64,000 bases of DNA from Fredinandcohnia onubensis (GTDB taxonomy: Bacteria; Bacillota; Bacilli; Bacillales; Bacillaceae_L), in assembly GCF_002734215.1 (NCBI RefSeq), contig NZ_NSEB01000015.1, positions 162,495-226,494 of the forward strand. Direction: 5' to 3'. Of this stretch, positions 44,031 through 53,020 are shown one piece after another. Under the pieces are notes generated by a model. It made no database searches and had not been told where the DNA came from. It saw only the letters and a list, made by a program, of their open reading frames with translations. Each line of letters begins with the position of its first letter. Positions within the stretch are counted from its first letter, which is position 1. The translations under genes and the position numbers were made by a program.

Positions 44031-44060
44031 TTCGCGACAAAAAAAGGAACATTCGCGACA
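44031..44060 (+). promoter_or_regulatory. Paired LytTR boxes upstream of natAB
   Basis: TTCGCGACA occurs at 44031-44039 and 44052-44060, an exact direct repeat with a 21-bp period (two helical turns). A -10-like TATGAT lies at 44090-44095. The arrangement matches LytTR-type activators and is the likely NatR site. Confidence 0.75.
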
Positions 44061-44126
44061 TATCTAGAGATTTTCTCAAAAAGGATGGCTATGATATAGA
44101 CATAAGAACAAGACGAGGTGGAAAAA

Positions 44127-44879
44127 ATGATCGAAATTAATGAAGTGACAAAAAGATTCAAAGATAAAAAGACTTCTATAACAGCATTAAAGCATGTGGA
44201 ATTTACTGTTGAAAAAGGGCAAGTTGTTGGATTGTTAGGGGAAAATGGTGCGGGAAAAACAACTCTTCTACGAACCATTGCGACTTTATTAACTCCGACG
44301 GATGGAAATGTTAAAGTGGCAGGCTATGATACTCAAAAAAATCCAGAAGAAGTAAAAAAAAGAATCGGAGTATTATTTGGTGGCGAAACAGGATTGTATG
44401 ATCGCCTCACTGCACGAGAGAATCTCGAATTTTTTGCAGCTTTATATGGATTAAGCAAACATGAAACGAAAGTAAGGATAGATGAATTAGCACGAATGTT
44501 TGGAATGCGAGATTACTTGAATCGTAAGGTCGGTGGGTTCTCAAAAGGTATGAGACAGAAGGTAGCGATTGCGAGAACACTCATTCATAATCCAGAGATT
44601 ATTCTCTTTGATGAGCCAACGACCGGATTAGATATTACGTCATCAAATGTATTCAGACAGCTTGTTCACCAGTTAAAGCGTGATGGTAAGACGATTATAT
44701 TCTCTAGTCATATTATGGAGGAAGTTTCCATGCTTTGTGATTCAGTCGCAATGATGCATAAGGGAGAACTCGTCTATCATGGTGATTTAGATGAGCTTTA
44801 TAAATCAGAAGGAAGCCAGGATTTGAATTATATTTTCATGAGTAAACTTGTTAGGGGGAACGAAACATATGCTTCGTAA
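44127..44879 (+). CDS. natA: ABC transporter ATPase, NatA-like
   Basis: 250 residues. Walker A is GENGAGKTT near 38-46, the signature GFSKGMRQKVAIARTL near 135-150, Walker B IILFDEPTTGLD near 155-166 and the switch His in SSHIMEEV. It is the ATPase of an ABC-2 exporter. In B. subtilis NatAB extrudes sodium. ATG 44127, with GAGGTGG five bases upstream; GTG 44118 lies within that ribosome binding site. It overlaps natB by 11 bp. Confidence 0.87.
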   Translation: MIEINEVTKRFKDKKTSITALKHVEFTVEKGQVVGLLGENGAGKTTLLRTIATLLTPTDGNVKVAGYDTQKNPEEVKKRIGVLFGGETGLYDRLTARENLEFFAALYGLSKHETKVRIDELARMFGMRDYLNRKVGGFSKGMRQKVAIARTLIHNPEIILFDEPTTGLDITSSNVFRQLVHQLKRDGKTIIFSSHIMEEVSMLCDSVAMMHKGELVYHGDLDELYKSEGSQDLNYIFMSKLVRGNETYAS

Positions 44880-46026
44880 AATATATTTGAAAGAATTAAA
44901 AGATTGCTTTCGCGATCGTCGCACATTAATACTCACTGTCTTATTACCAATTATCATGATGTCCGGAATGACGTTTTTCTATGAAAATATGATTTCAGAT
45001 GGCGAAGGTGATACTTTCCAGCTTGCAGTTGAAGAATCTTCCATGATTGAAGCAGAAAGGATACTTTCAGGAGTAGAGAATGTTGAGCTCATTGAATCGT
45101 CTAACCTCGAGCGATCCATTCAGGACGGAGATGCACAAGTAGGGTTGGAATTAACTCCAAATTTCGTTGAGGCGACACAAAATGGGGAGGAAGCTTCGGT
45201 CACTCTCGTTGGGGATTCATTTAGTCAAAAGTCTACTCAATTAAATGCAATTATCTTGAATGCCTTAACAGTTTTTGAGAAAACAGTGGTTGTCGGGAAC
45301 CTTCAGGCAGGCGGAATCGATCCTTCTATCATGCAACCTTTTACGATTAAACAAGAAGAAATGACAAATGAGGATCCAAATGTTGACATGCTTGCATTTT
45401 TAATTCCGTTAATCTTATCAATTGCAATCGGAGTTGGTTCAGGTCCTTCTGCAGCCGATTTATTTGCGGGTGAAAAAGAAAAGAAAACGATGGAAGCTCT
45501 GTTAATGACACCTGTTAAACGATCTACCTTGCTACTTGCAAAATGGCTAACGATTGCAACAATTGGGTCGGTAATCGGCATTATTACATTGGCTGTAGTT
45601 GCATTGGAGATTAGTTTGTTAACTGAAAATCTCAAAAATGCTGTATCATTTGGAGATGACGCTTATTTAATCATTGGAATCGGAATTTTACTGTCAGTTA
45701 TCTATGCTGCATTCACCGCATCATTAATCATGACTACAAGTATAGTCGCGAAGACGATTAAGGAAGCAGGTAGCTATAGTAGCCCTGTAATGATGATTGC
45801 CATGTTCCCTGCAATGATTATAGTAGGGGTAGGAGTGAATGAACTTACGAATTATCACTTCGCTGTGCCAATTATGAATTTATTTACTTTATTAAAAGAA
45901 TTGATGTTTGGAATCATTGACTATGAACATATTCTACTTGCTTTCGGTAGCAACATCGCTTGTATGATTATCTTCTTTGTGATTGGCCGTATCTTGTTTA
46001 TGAAAGATAAATGGGTAATGAACTAA
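44869..46026 (+). CDS. natB: ABC-2 type exporter permease, NatB-like
   Basis: 385 residues. One N-terminal membrane helix (ILTVLLPIIMMSGMTFFY near 22-39) is followed by an extracytoplasmic domain of about 140 residues and five or six helices at the C-terminus with LFAGEKEKKTMEALLMTPVKRSTLLLAKW near 200-228 (in parts), the usual ABC-2 signature region. It starts inside natA, with AGGGGGAA upstream. With natA it forms a sodium or drug exporter. The match to NatB is by context and layout. Confidence 0.87.
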   Translation: MLRKIYLKELKDCFRDRRTLILTVLLPIIMMSGMTFFYENMISDGEGDTFQLAVEESSMIEAERILSGVENVELIESSNLERSIQDGDAQVGLELTPNFVEATQNGEEASVTLVGDSFSQKSTQLNAIILNALTVFEKTVVVGNLQAGGIDPSIMQPFTIKQEEMTNEDPNVDMLAFLIPLILSIAIGVGSGPSAADLFAGEKEKKTMEALLMTPVKRSTLLLAKWLTIATIGSVIGIITLAVVALEISLLTENLKNAVSFGDDAYLIIGIGILLSVIYAAFTASLIMTTSIVAKTIKEAGSYSSPVMMIAMFPAMIIVGVGVNELTNYHFAVPIMNLFTLLKELMFGIIDYEHILLAFGSNIACMIIFFVIGRILFMKDKWVMN

Positions 46027-46029
46027 TGA

Positions 46030-46063
46030 AAAACTGCCAACCCTTTAGGGCTGGCAGTTTTTT
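46030..46063. terminator. Bidirectional terminator
   Basis: AAACTGCCA (46031-46039) pairs with TGGCAGTTT (46052-46060), with inner CCCT/AGGG. A T-run follows on the plus strand. It lies between natB and the converging cupin gene. Confidence 0.88.
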
Positions 46064-46392
46064 TACACATCTTGTGCGTATCTCTCATCAGGAATTTTTG
46101 TAAGTGTGACATATAAACTTACATTTTCTGAACCATCATTTACAAAGCTTAAGTTTTCTTCTCCATTACAAACGATCACATCGTCCTTTTTCACTTTAAC
46201 GTCTTGCTCATCAATTGTAAAAGTACCTTCACCTGAAAGAACGAGTAGATATACATTAGACCCTGGATGCTTGTGAGCAGGTAGCGCTTGATTTGGCATG
46301 AAATTTAACATAAAAACGGTACTACCACCTTCTTTAAAGATGACACGTTTTGTTAGTCTTTCCTCATTATATTCTATAAAATGATTGAGCAT
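46063..46392 (-). CDS. Cupin-domain protein
   Basis: 109 residues, a single small beta-barrel. Cupin motif 1 is AHKHPGSNVYLLVLSGEGTFTI near 38-60 (two His and a Glu-like position replaced by Tyr/Leu), and motif 2 is VVCNGEENLSFVND-like near 78-92, where the usual His is Asn. Metal binding may therefore be weak. The start is ATG 46392, with GAGG six bases upstream; TTG 46404 is unlikely. A single gene, function unknown, perhaps binding a small metabolite. Confidence 0.82.
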   Translation of the reverse strand: MLNHFIEYNEERLTKRVIFKEGGSTVFMLNFMPNQALPAHKHPGSNVYLLVLSGEGTFTIDEQDVKVKKDDVIVCNGEENLSFVNDGSENVSLYVTLTKIPDERYAQDV

Positions 46393-46531
46393 TTCTTTCC
46401 TCAATTGAATCGCCCCTTTTTATATTTTCTAGATTATCTATACCCATTATAATGTAGGAATAAAAGTCAGTCTGTGATATATATCATGATCTATAAATGG
46501 ACGTTTTTTATACTGTTATACAACAATAATA

Positions 46532-46560
46532 TTGAGTTGTCTATACACATGATTTATAAT
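46532..46560 (+). promoter_or_regulatory. SigA promoter of the AGCS symporter gene
   Basis: TTGAGT (46532-46537), 17-bp spacer, TATAAT (46555-46560). Confidence 0.65.
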
Positions 46561-46604
46561 TCGTAATATAGAGAATTTTCTAAAACGATAAAGGGGGAAT
46601 GTAA

Positions 46605-48095
46605 GTGCAGGCTTTTACTGATTGGTTGAATGGTATCCTTTGGAGCCCGGTCATGATTTATGGAATGCTTGGTGTAGGACTTTTATTTTCAATTTTAACT
46701 CGTTTTTTACAGGTAAGGCACATCAAAGATATGACATCCCTTATGTTCAAAGGAAAAAGCTCTGATGCGGGGGTTTCATCCTTCCAAGCATTGGCTGTTT
46801 CTCTATCAGGTCGTGTTGGAACAGGTAACATAGCAGGAACAGCTACCGCTATTGCATTTGGTGGACCAGGTGCCGTTTTCTGGATGTGGGCGATTGCCTT
46901 TATTGGGGCATCAACTTCATTCATTGAATCGACATTAGCACAGATTTACAAAGAAAAGCAAGATGGTCAATATCGTGGTGGACCAGCGTATTACATAGAA
47001 AAAGGAATCGGTTGGAAATGGTATGGTATTATATTTGCTCTTGCTGCACTTCTCGCAATGGCATTTCTAATGCCAGGAATCCAATCGAATTCGATTGCTG
47101 CTGGATTGGACAATGCATTTGGAATTAATAAATGGGTAACTGCAGCTATCTTGGTTGTGTTAATTGGTGCCATTATTTTTGGTGGTATTAAGAGGATAGC
47201 AAACGTTGCACAGTATGTGGTACCATTTATGGCTATCGGTTATATTATTATGGCAATCATTATTATGATTATGAACATCGGTCAGTTACCAGCAGTAATT
47301 GCTTTAATTTTTAAGAGCGCATTCGGAGCTGAGCAAGCATTTGGCGGGATTATTGGGATGGCAATCGCATGGGGAGTAAAACGTGGTATTTACTCAAATG
47401 AAGCTGGTCAAGGTACAGGGCCACACGCAGCAGCAGCTGCGGAAGTATCCCATCCGGCTAAACAAGGTTTAGTTCAAGCTTCTGCTGTCTACATTGATAC
47501 ATTATTAGTTTGTTCAGCGACAGCATTTATGATTTTATTTACAGGAATGTATAATGTTCAGGCGGAAGATAAATCATTCATTGTAAATAACTTAGGAGAA
47601 ACGGTTGAAGCGGGGCCAGCGTTTACACAAGCAGCTGTTGAAACTGCACTACCAGGGTTTGGTGCTGGATTTACAGCGATTGCCTTATTCTTCTTTGCCT
47701 TTACAACAATTATGGCATACTACTACATGGCAGAAACAAATATCGCTTATTTAATAAGAGGTAGGGATAGTAGGGTAGCCATGTTTATATTAAAAATTGT
47801 TTTATTAGGATCGATGACCTACGGAACTGTGAATGAGGCTAAACTTGCTTGGGCATTTGGTGATGTTGGATTAGGTTTAATGGTTTGGCTGAATGTTATT
47901 GCCATTCTCATATTAGCAAAACCTGCATTGGTCACATTGAAGGACTACGAGAAGCAACGTAAGGCAGGACTAGATCCAGTCTTTGATCCAGTTAAGCTTG
48001 GAATTAAGAATGCTGACTATTGGGTGAATGATTACAAGCACGAAGATAATCCTTCAGGCTCGTTAACAGAAAACGATAAGTCGTTCCCAGGATAA
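46605..48095 (+). CDS. Sodium:alanine/glycine symporter, AGCS family
   Basis: 496 residues with eleven or so hydrophobic helices. AGCS signatures are present: SLSGRVGTGNIAGTATAIAFGGPGAVFWMW near 66-95 (in parts), KRGIYSNEAGQGTGPHAAAAAEVSHPAKQGL near 255-285 (in parts), and TTIMAYYYMAETN near 370. It imports alanine, glycine or glutamine with sodium. The Bacillus relative AlsT is one example. GTG start, with GGGGGAA upstream. It is followed by a terminator. Confidence 0.93.
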   Translation: MQAFTDWLNGILWSPVMIYGMLGVGLLFSILTRFLQVRHIKDMTSLMFKGKSSDAGVSSFQALAVSLSGRVGTGNIAGTATAIAFGGPGAVFWMWAIAFIGASTSFIESTLAQIYKEKQDGQYRGGPAYYIEKGIGWKWYGIIFALAALLAMAFLMPGIQSNSIAAGLDNAFGINKWVTAAILVVLIGAIIFGGIKRIANVAQYVVPFMAIGYIIMAIIIMIMNIGQLPAVIALIFKSAFGAEQAFGGIIGMAIAWGVKRGIYSNEAGQGTGPHAAAAAEVSHPAKQGLVQASAVYIDTLLVCSATAFMILFTGMYNVQAEDKSFIVNNLGETVEAGPAFTQAAVETALPGFGAGFTAIALFFFAFTTIMAYYYMAETNIAYLIRGRDSRVAMFILKIVLLGSMTYGTVNEAKLAWAFGDVGLGLMVWLNVIAILILAKPALVTLKDYEKQRKAGLDPVFDPVKLGIKNADYWVNDYKHEDNPSGSLTENDKSFPG

Positions 48096-48101
48096 AAGGG
48101 G

Positions 48102-48139
48102 AAAGGGACCGAAAGCATGTTCATGCTAGGTCCCTTTTT
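48102..48139. terminator. Terminator between the AGCS and degV genes
   Basis: AAAGGGACC (48102-48110) pairs with GGTCCCTTT (48129-48137), with inner AGCATG/CATGCT, followed by TTATT. It can act in both directions. Confidence 0.85.
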
Positions 48140-48140
48140 A

Positions 48141-48971
48141 TTATGAATACGAAATAATCATGCCACCCCTACCCGCGTAAGTTCCCATTGTTGCACCCAT
48201 ATAATTTACCATGACTTCTTTTGGATGAAACTGGGCAATGATTTCATTTTTTATTGCCTCGGCTTCTTCAATGTTACCTGTGTGAGTGATACCAAAAATG
48301 GTTTCAGAGAAGTCCTTTTTTGATTCTTTAATTATTTCCATTAATGCTTTTTGGGATTTCTTTTTCCCACGGATTTTTTCAAGAGTTTCTACGGTGCCGC
48401 CATCTCCTCTTTGTAATAAAACCTTTATATTTAAGAGCTTGGCAAGAGAGCCTTGAAATTTGCTTAATCGACCGCCTTTTACTATATTCTCTAGCGTATC
48501 AAGCAAAATGAAAATATTCATGTTTTCGCGGTATTTGGTAAGGTTTGCGACGATTTCCTCAATTGAAAGTCCATTTTCAGCTAGTTCAGCAGCTCTTATA
48601 ATTTGTATGCCATGCCCTAAAGAGCCTGCTAGAGTATCAAAGACAGTTACTTTATTCTCAGTAAGGCCCTTTGCTATGGTTGCTGATTGATAGGTGCCAC
48701 TTAATCCGGATGAAATTGTCAAACATAGAATCTCTGAATCAACTGGGAACTTGGAATACGCTTCTGCAAAAATAGCAGGAGATGGCTGAGAAGTCTTTGG
48801 TAGTTGTGCTGTCGCAAACATTTTATTAAAGAATTCTTTTGGTGTTAAATCAACACCTTCTCTGTAATCAACACCTTCAATCGAAACGTTCATGGGAACA
48901 GCTGTTATATTATATTTTTTTAGCAACTCATTTGGAAGATCTGCTGAGCTATCTGTTACTATTTTAATCAC
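48141..48971 (-). CDS. DegV-family fatty-acid-binding protein
   Basis: 276 residues. The N-terminus VTDSSADLPNELL and TISSGLSGTYQSA near 82-94 are the DegV signatures that line the fatty-acid pocket; SKFQGSLAKLLNIKVLL and the C-terminal GTYAGRGGMIISY also match. Firmicute DegV (FakB) proteins present fatty acids to the FakA kinase for phospholipid synthesis; no kinase gene is adjacent. GTG start, with GAGGGA upstream. Confidence 0.92.
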   Translation of the reverse strand: MIKIVTDSSADLPNELLKKYNITAVPMNVSIEGVDYREGVDLTPKEFFNKMFATAQLPKTSQPSPAIFAEAYSKFPVDSEILCLTISSGLSGTYQSATIAKGLTENKVTVFDTLAGSLGHGIQIIRAAELAENGLSIEEIVANLTKYRENMNIFILLDTLENIVKGGRLSKFQGSLAKLLNIKVLLQRGDGGTVETLEKIRGKKKSQKALMEIIKESKKDFSETIFGITHTGNIEEAEAIKNEIIAQFHPKEVMVNYMGATMGTYAGRGGMIISYS

Positions 48972-49143
48972 TATAAATCCCTCACATTATTAATTAACTC
49001 TTATTTAAAGTATATCATTTCCAAATGAAATCTACGTTTTCAACACTTCGAGCCGTTTTATGAAATAAAAGAATTTAAATCTATGCCATTCTAGTTTAGA
49101 ATTAAACATATACACAAATTGAGCATTTATAAGGAAGGTCATT

Positions 49144-50310
49144 ATGTCTGAAGAAAATATTATAAGGATCGAATTAGATGGTAAGGAATACATATTAATC
49201 GGAACAGCTCACGTTTCCAAGCATAGCGCTGAACAGGTTAAGGAAGTTATCGAAGCAGAAAAGCCTGATTCGGTTTGTATTGAACTTGATGAACAAAGAT
49301 ATCAATCCATGATGGAAGGTAACAAATGGAAAGAAACGGACATCTTTAAGGTCATCAAAGAGAAGAAGGCCACTTTGCTTCTCATGAACCTAGCGATTTC
49401 CTCATTCCAAAAGCGAATGGCTAGTCAATTTGGAATCAATGCCGGACAAGAAATGATGCAGGGAATCGAGTCCGCGAAAGAAGTAGGGGCCGAATTAGTT
49501 TTAGCAGACCGAAACATTCAAATAACATTTTCACGGATTTGGAATGCGGTCGGATTTACAGGAAAAATGAAATTATTAATGTCCATTATTTATAGCATTT
49601 TCAGCAACGAAACGATTACTGAGGAAGAACTTGAAAAAATGAAATCCAAGGATATGCTGAATTCAATGCTTACCGAATTTTCGACGAGCTTTCCCAAATT
49701 AAAAACGCCACTCATTGATGAGCGTGATCAGTATTTGGCACAGAAGATCAAACAGGCTCCAGGAGAAAAAGTAGTAGCCGTACTTGGGGCGGCACACGTA
49801 CCTGGTATCAAGGAAGAAATTAAAAGAGAACATGATTTGAAGAAGCTTACGCAGTTGCCGCCTAAATCAAAGGCGCCAAAAATTATTGGTTGGGCGATTC
49901 CGATTTTAATCGTGGCCATCATTGCCTATACCTTTATTGCTAACCCAGAAGCAGGCATGCAGCAAACCATAAGCTTAGTCTTGTGGACAGGCTCTTTTTC
50001 AGCTATTGGTGCTGCGATTGCTTTAGGACATCCCCTTACGATTGTGACCGCCTTTTTTGCAGCACCAATCGGGGTTATGCATCCTCTAATTGCTGCAGGA
50101 TGGATAGCGGGATTTGTCCAAGCTTTTCTACGCCGTCCTAGTGTAAAAGACTTTGAAACACTTTCAACAGATGTCTATAGTGTAAAGGGCTTCTGGCATA
50201 ACAAAGTAACTCGGATTTTGTTAATTATTGTTTTGTGTAACCTAGGCACATCTCTCGGCCTATTTATCGGCGGTGCAGATGTTGTGAGATTGTTTATAAA
50301 AAACTTATGA
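49144..50310 (+). CDS. TraB/PrgY-family membrane protein
   Basis: 388 residues. The N-terminal TraB (TIKI-like) domain has GTAHVSKHSAEQV near 18-30, CIELDEQRY near 46-54 and VLAALGAAHVPGI-like VAVLGAAHVPGIKEEI near 213-228; the conserved His and Glu are the putative metalloprotease ligands. Three to four membrane helices follow at the C-terminus (about 247-388). Relatives are widespread in bacteria and archaea and linked to peptide-pheromone inactivation in enterococci. The role here is unknown. Confidence 0.87.
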   Translation: MSEENIIRIELDGKEYILIGTAHVSKHSAEQVKEVIEAEKPDSVCIELDEQRYQSMMEGNKWKETDIFKVIKEKKATLLLMNLAISSFQKRMASQFGINAGQEMMQGIESAKEVGAELVLADRNIQITFSRIWNAVGFTGKMKLLMSIIYSIFSNETITEEELEKMKSKDMLNSMLTEFSTSFPKLKTPLIDERDQYLAQKIKQAPGEKVVAVLGAAHVPGIKEEIKREHDLKKLTQLPPKSKAPKIIGWAIPILIVAIIAYTFIANPEAGMQQTISLVLWTGSFSAIGAAIALGHPLTIVTAFFAAPIGVMHPLIAAGWIAGFVQAFLRRPSVKDFETLSTDVYSVKGFWHNKVTRILLIIVLCNLGTSLGLFIGGADVVRLFIKNL

Positions 50311-50313
50311 TAC

Positions 50314-50350
50314 AAAAAGACCTGTTCAGATGCGAACAGGTCTTTTTTTT
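50314..50350 (+). terminator. Terminator of the TraB-family gene
   Basis: AAAAAGACCTGTTC (50314-50327) pairs perfectly with GAACAGGTCTTTTT (50334-50347) over a 6-base loop, then more T. Confidence 0.93.
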
Positions 50351-50403
50351 GTATACGAATAAATCGATTAAATATGGCCTGAAGCGAGTTCAAAAGTATA
50401 GGT

Positions 50404-50660
50404 GATTCTGACAGAACGAGCGGAAAAAAGCAGAGTATTAGTCGGAATCCAGGGTTGATTCTGACAGCATGAGAGGAAAAAAGCATGGAGTGAGTCGGAA
50501 ACCATGGTTGATTCTGACAGCACGAGCGGAAAAAATAGAGAGTGAGTCGTAAACCAAGGTAGATTCTGACAGCATGAACCAGAAAAAGCAGAAAGTGAGT
50601 CGGAATCCAGGGTAGATTCTGACAGCATAAACCAGAAAAAGCAGAGAGTGAGTCCCAAAA
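50404..50660. repeat. Tandem array, five units of 52-53 bp
   Basis: GATTCTGACAG recurs at 50404, 50457, 50510, 50562 and 50615. Within a unit ATTCTGAC and GTCGGAAT lie about 24 bases apart and can pair over 8 bp (one G-T pair), giving a hairpin. Several overlapping minus-strand open frames made of phrases such as LSEST and SCCQN arise from the repeat in its three frames and are not genes. It lies between two converging genes. Confidence 0.87.
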
Positions 50661-50729
50661 AGAATTTCCAATTCGTACTATACTACTTGAACTTAGCCTC
50701 TCAATAAAGTAATCTTCATTAAATAAAAA

Positions 50730-50757
50730 AGTAGCGTGAGTTAACTCTCACGCTACT
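50730..50757 (-). terminator. Terminator of the POT transporter gene
   Basis: AGTAGCGTGAG and CTCACGCTACT form an 11-bp perfect stem around TTAACT. On the minus strand it is followed by TTTTTTATTT. Confidence 0.9.
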
Positions 50758-50794
50758 TGATATGTCGTTTTTTTTTATAAAAAAGAACTAATTA

Positions 50795-52288
50795 TTAGTT
50801 AACACCCTTCATGAACTTTTGAATCTTAGGTGATACGAATAATAGGATAATACCTAAAACGATTGATGCCCCACCAATTACTCCAAAATAAGTCATTTCT
50901 GTTTCAGGTGTATAGAATTTAACAAGTTGTGCGTTAAGTGCTTGTGCAGCGGCGTTTGAAAGCATCCATAAACTCATCATCTGAGCCGTAAAAGCTGCAG
51001 GAGCTAATTTTGTTGTAGCGGAAAGTCCGACAGGTGAAATTAATAATTCCCCAATAACAACAATGAAGTAACTTAGCACTAACCAAAGTGGATTAACTAA
51101 TGAATCTGTTCCACCAAAATATGCTGGTAATAGAATCACAAGGAAAGAAAGACCAGCAAAAAGCAAACCTAATGAGAACTTTTTCGGAACAGAAGGTTGA
51201 CGATTTCCAAGCTTAACCCATAACCATGCAAAAACAGGCGCAAACATAATAATGAATAATGGGTTTAAAGATTGGAACCAGGCTGGAGAAATATTAAAGC
51301 CTGCAAATTGTAATTGTGTTCGTGTATCAGCATAATTGGCAAGAATCGTTGCTCCTTGCTCTTGGATAGACCAGAACATAACGGCAGCTAAGAATAAAGG
51401 AATATACGCTAATACTCTTGAACGCTCAACATCTGATGTTTTTGAACTACGATACATCGTAACAAAATAAATAGTAGGAATTAAGAAACCAAGAATACCA
51501 ATAAGTGCGATAAATGAATCAAATGTTAGGAAACCGGCTGGAATTCCAACAGCAATTAAAATTGCAACTATAACTATACCAACAGCAATCTGTGTATACA
51601 CTTTTTTCTTTTCATTTGCTGCAAGTGGATTTGGAACAATTGTACCTGCAAGACCAAGATTCTTTTTCTTTGTGAAAACAAAGAATAGTAATCCGAAGAA
51701 CATCCCGATTGCAGCAATTCCGAAGCCCCAATGGAAATTATGCCTTAATCCAACTTCACCTACAATAAGTGGAGAAAGGAATCCACCGAGGTTAATACTC
51801 ATATAGAAGATACTAAATCCAGCATCACGACGTGTATCTTTTTCACTGTATATTTCCCCAACAACACTAGAAACGTTAGGTTTTAGTAAACCTGTACCAA
51901 GGACAATCAGAACCATTGACACAAAGAATAGTGAAATGTTACCAGGAATTGCAAGAGCAATATGACCTAGCATGATTAGAATACCACCATAAAATACCGC
52001 TTTAGAAGTACCAAAGATTCGGTCTGCTAACCATCCACCGATAACCCCTGACATATAAACAAGTGACCCATAAATAGACATAATCGCCATAGCTGTATGT
52101 TGATCAAGTCCAAGGCCTCCATCAGATACTTCATAATACATGTAGAATAATAGAATGGCTCTCATACCATAGTATGAGAATCGCTCCCAGAATTCCGTGA
52201 AGAAAAGAGTGAATAGCCCTTTAGGGTGTCCGAAGAATCCCTTTTGAGGAACACTGTCCACAATTTTCTGTCTATTATAGTCTGACAT
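50795..52288 (-). CDS. POT-family proton-coupled oligopeptide transporter
   Basis: 497 residues with about fourteen hydrophobic segments. The POT signatures are the FFTEFWERFSYYGMRAIL stretch near 28-45 (ExxERFxYY) and DAGFSIFYMSINLGGFLSPLIVGEVG near 155-180, in parts. It imports di- and tripeptides with protons, like DtpT. ATG start with GGAGGT upstream. It is a single gene. Confidence 0.93.
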   Translation of the reverse strand: MSDYNRQKIVDSVPQKGFFGHPKGLFTLFFTEFWERFSYYGMRAILLFYMYYEVSDGGLGLDQHTAMAIMSIYGSLVYMSGVIGGWLADRIFGTSKAVFYGGILIMLGHIALAIPGNISLFFVSMVLIVLGTGLLKPNVSSVVGEIYSEKDTRRDAGFSIFYMSINLGGFLSPLIVGEVGLRHNFHWGFGIAAIGMFFGLLFFVFTKKKNLGLAGTIVPNPLAANEKKKVYTQIAVGIVIVAILIAVGIPAGFLTFDSFIALIGILGFLIPTIYFVTMYRSSKTSDVERSRVLAYIPLFLAAVMFWSIQEQGATILANYADTRTQLQFAGFNISPAWFQSLNPLFIIMFAPVFAWLWVKLGNRQPSVPKKFSLGLLFAGLSFLVILLPAYFGGTDSLVNPLWLVLSYFIVVIGELLISPVGLSATTKLAPAAFTAQMMSLWMLSNAAAQALNAQLVKFYTPETEMTYFGVIGGASIVLGIILLFVSPKIQKFMKGVN

Positions 52289-52439
52289 AACATAACCTCC
52301 AAAATAGTATATTGGTATAATAATTGAAATTGTTACACTATGTCAAACATAAGAAAATTCTAAGTTGCGTCAATACTTTATAAGGTTTTAAATCTTAGGT
52401 TAATTGACAGGGTTTTTGGAGTCATTATATTCAAAAAAT

Positions 52440-52465
52440 AAACAGATTGCGTTTGCAATCTGTTT
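52440..52465 (-). terminator. Terminator of the DoxX-family gene
   Basis: AAACAGATTGC (52440-52450) pairs with GCAATCTGTTT (52455-52465). The minus-strand continuation is ATTTTTTGA. Confidence 0.75.
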
Positions 52466-52494
52466 AATGTTTCCATTCAAGGATAATTTCTCAA

Positions 52495-52860
52495 TTATTT
52501 ATGGTGTGATTTATAAAGAATGTATAATAATGCCAGCAACACAATATCAAGTCTTACAGCAAAGGCAAATTGTAGAAAGCCTGTATGTAGGATGGGAATT
52601 TTAACCAAAAGGATTGCTGCAAGGATTATGATAAGTAATGGAATCGTTGCTTTTTTAACTTCCTTATTGATAGCTAGAAGGATCCCACAAACGATTTCAA
52701 GAATAGCGACAACATACATGATAAGTTCGGGTGCAGGTAATGGTAGATTTAGAAAGACGGAGCTTAGTTCACTGCTAAGAAGCTTCATGGTCCCAGATGT
52801 AATAAATACAAATGCTACTACATAGCGTATAAGTTTCATAGTAGACAATGTTTGATTCAT
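52495..52860 (-). CDS. DoxX-family membrane protein
   Basis: 121 residues with four hydrophobic helices. The N-terminal helix ends FITSGTMKLLSSE, and the second helix region PELIMYVVAILEIVCGILLAIN is typical of small DoxX/YphA-like proteins. The start ATG has AAGGAGGAG upstream. Some relatives take part in redox balance, but no function can be assigned. It is divergent from the TolB-like gene. Confidence 0.82.
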   Translation of the reverse strand: MNQTLSTMKLIRYVVAFVFITSGTMKLLSSELSSVFLNLPLPAPELIMYVVAILEIVCGILLAINKEVKKATIPLLIIILAAILLVKIPILHTGFLQFAFAVRLDIVLLALLYILYKSHHK

Positions 52861-53020
52861 TTTACTCTCCTCCTTTTCTATAACTCTATGGCTAGGGAGG
52901 ACAAACTATTCTCAGGGAATGTGCGTAAATAAATATATAGACGAAAGTAGTATAGATGAACCTATTCAGGCTGTATGAATAAAATAGGCAAAAGATATCT
53001 ATAGGTAGGAGGTTTGTCTT

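Noticed and set aside
46562-46567. CGTAAT half-site near the AGCS promoter
   Set aside because: No matching left half-site at the required spacing.
50175-50671. Several minus-strand open frames with repeated LSEST and SCCQN phrases
   Set aside because: They are the three frames of a 53-bp tandem repeat and, in one case, the antisense of a real gene.
52404-52604. Plus-strand open frame over the DoxX gene end
   Set aside because: Overlaps a terminator hairpin and the antisense of a recognised family; no ribosome binding site.
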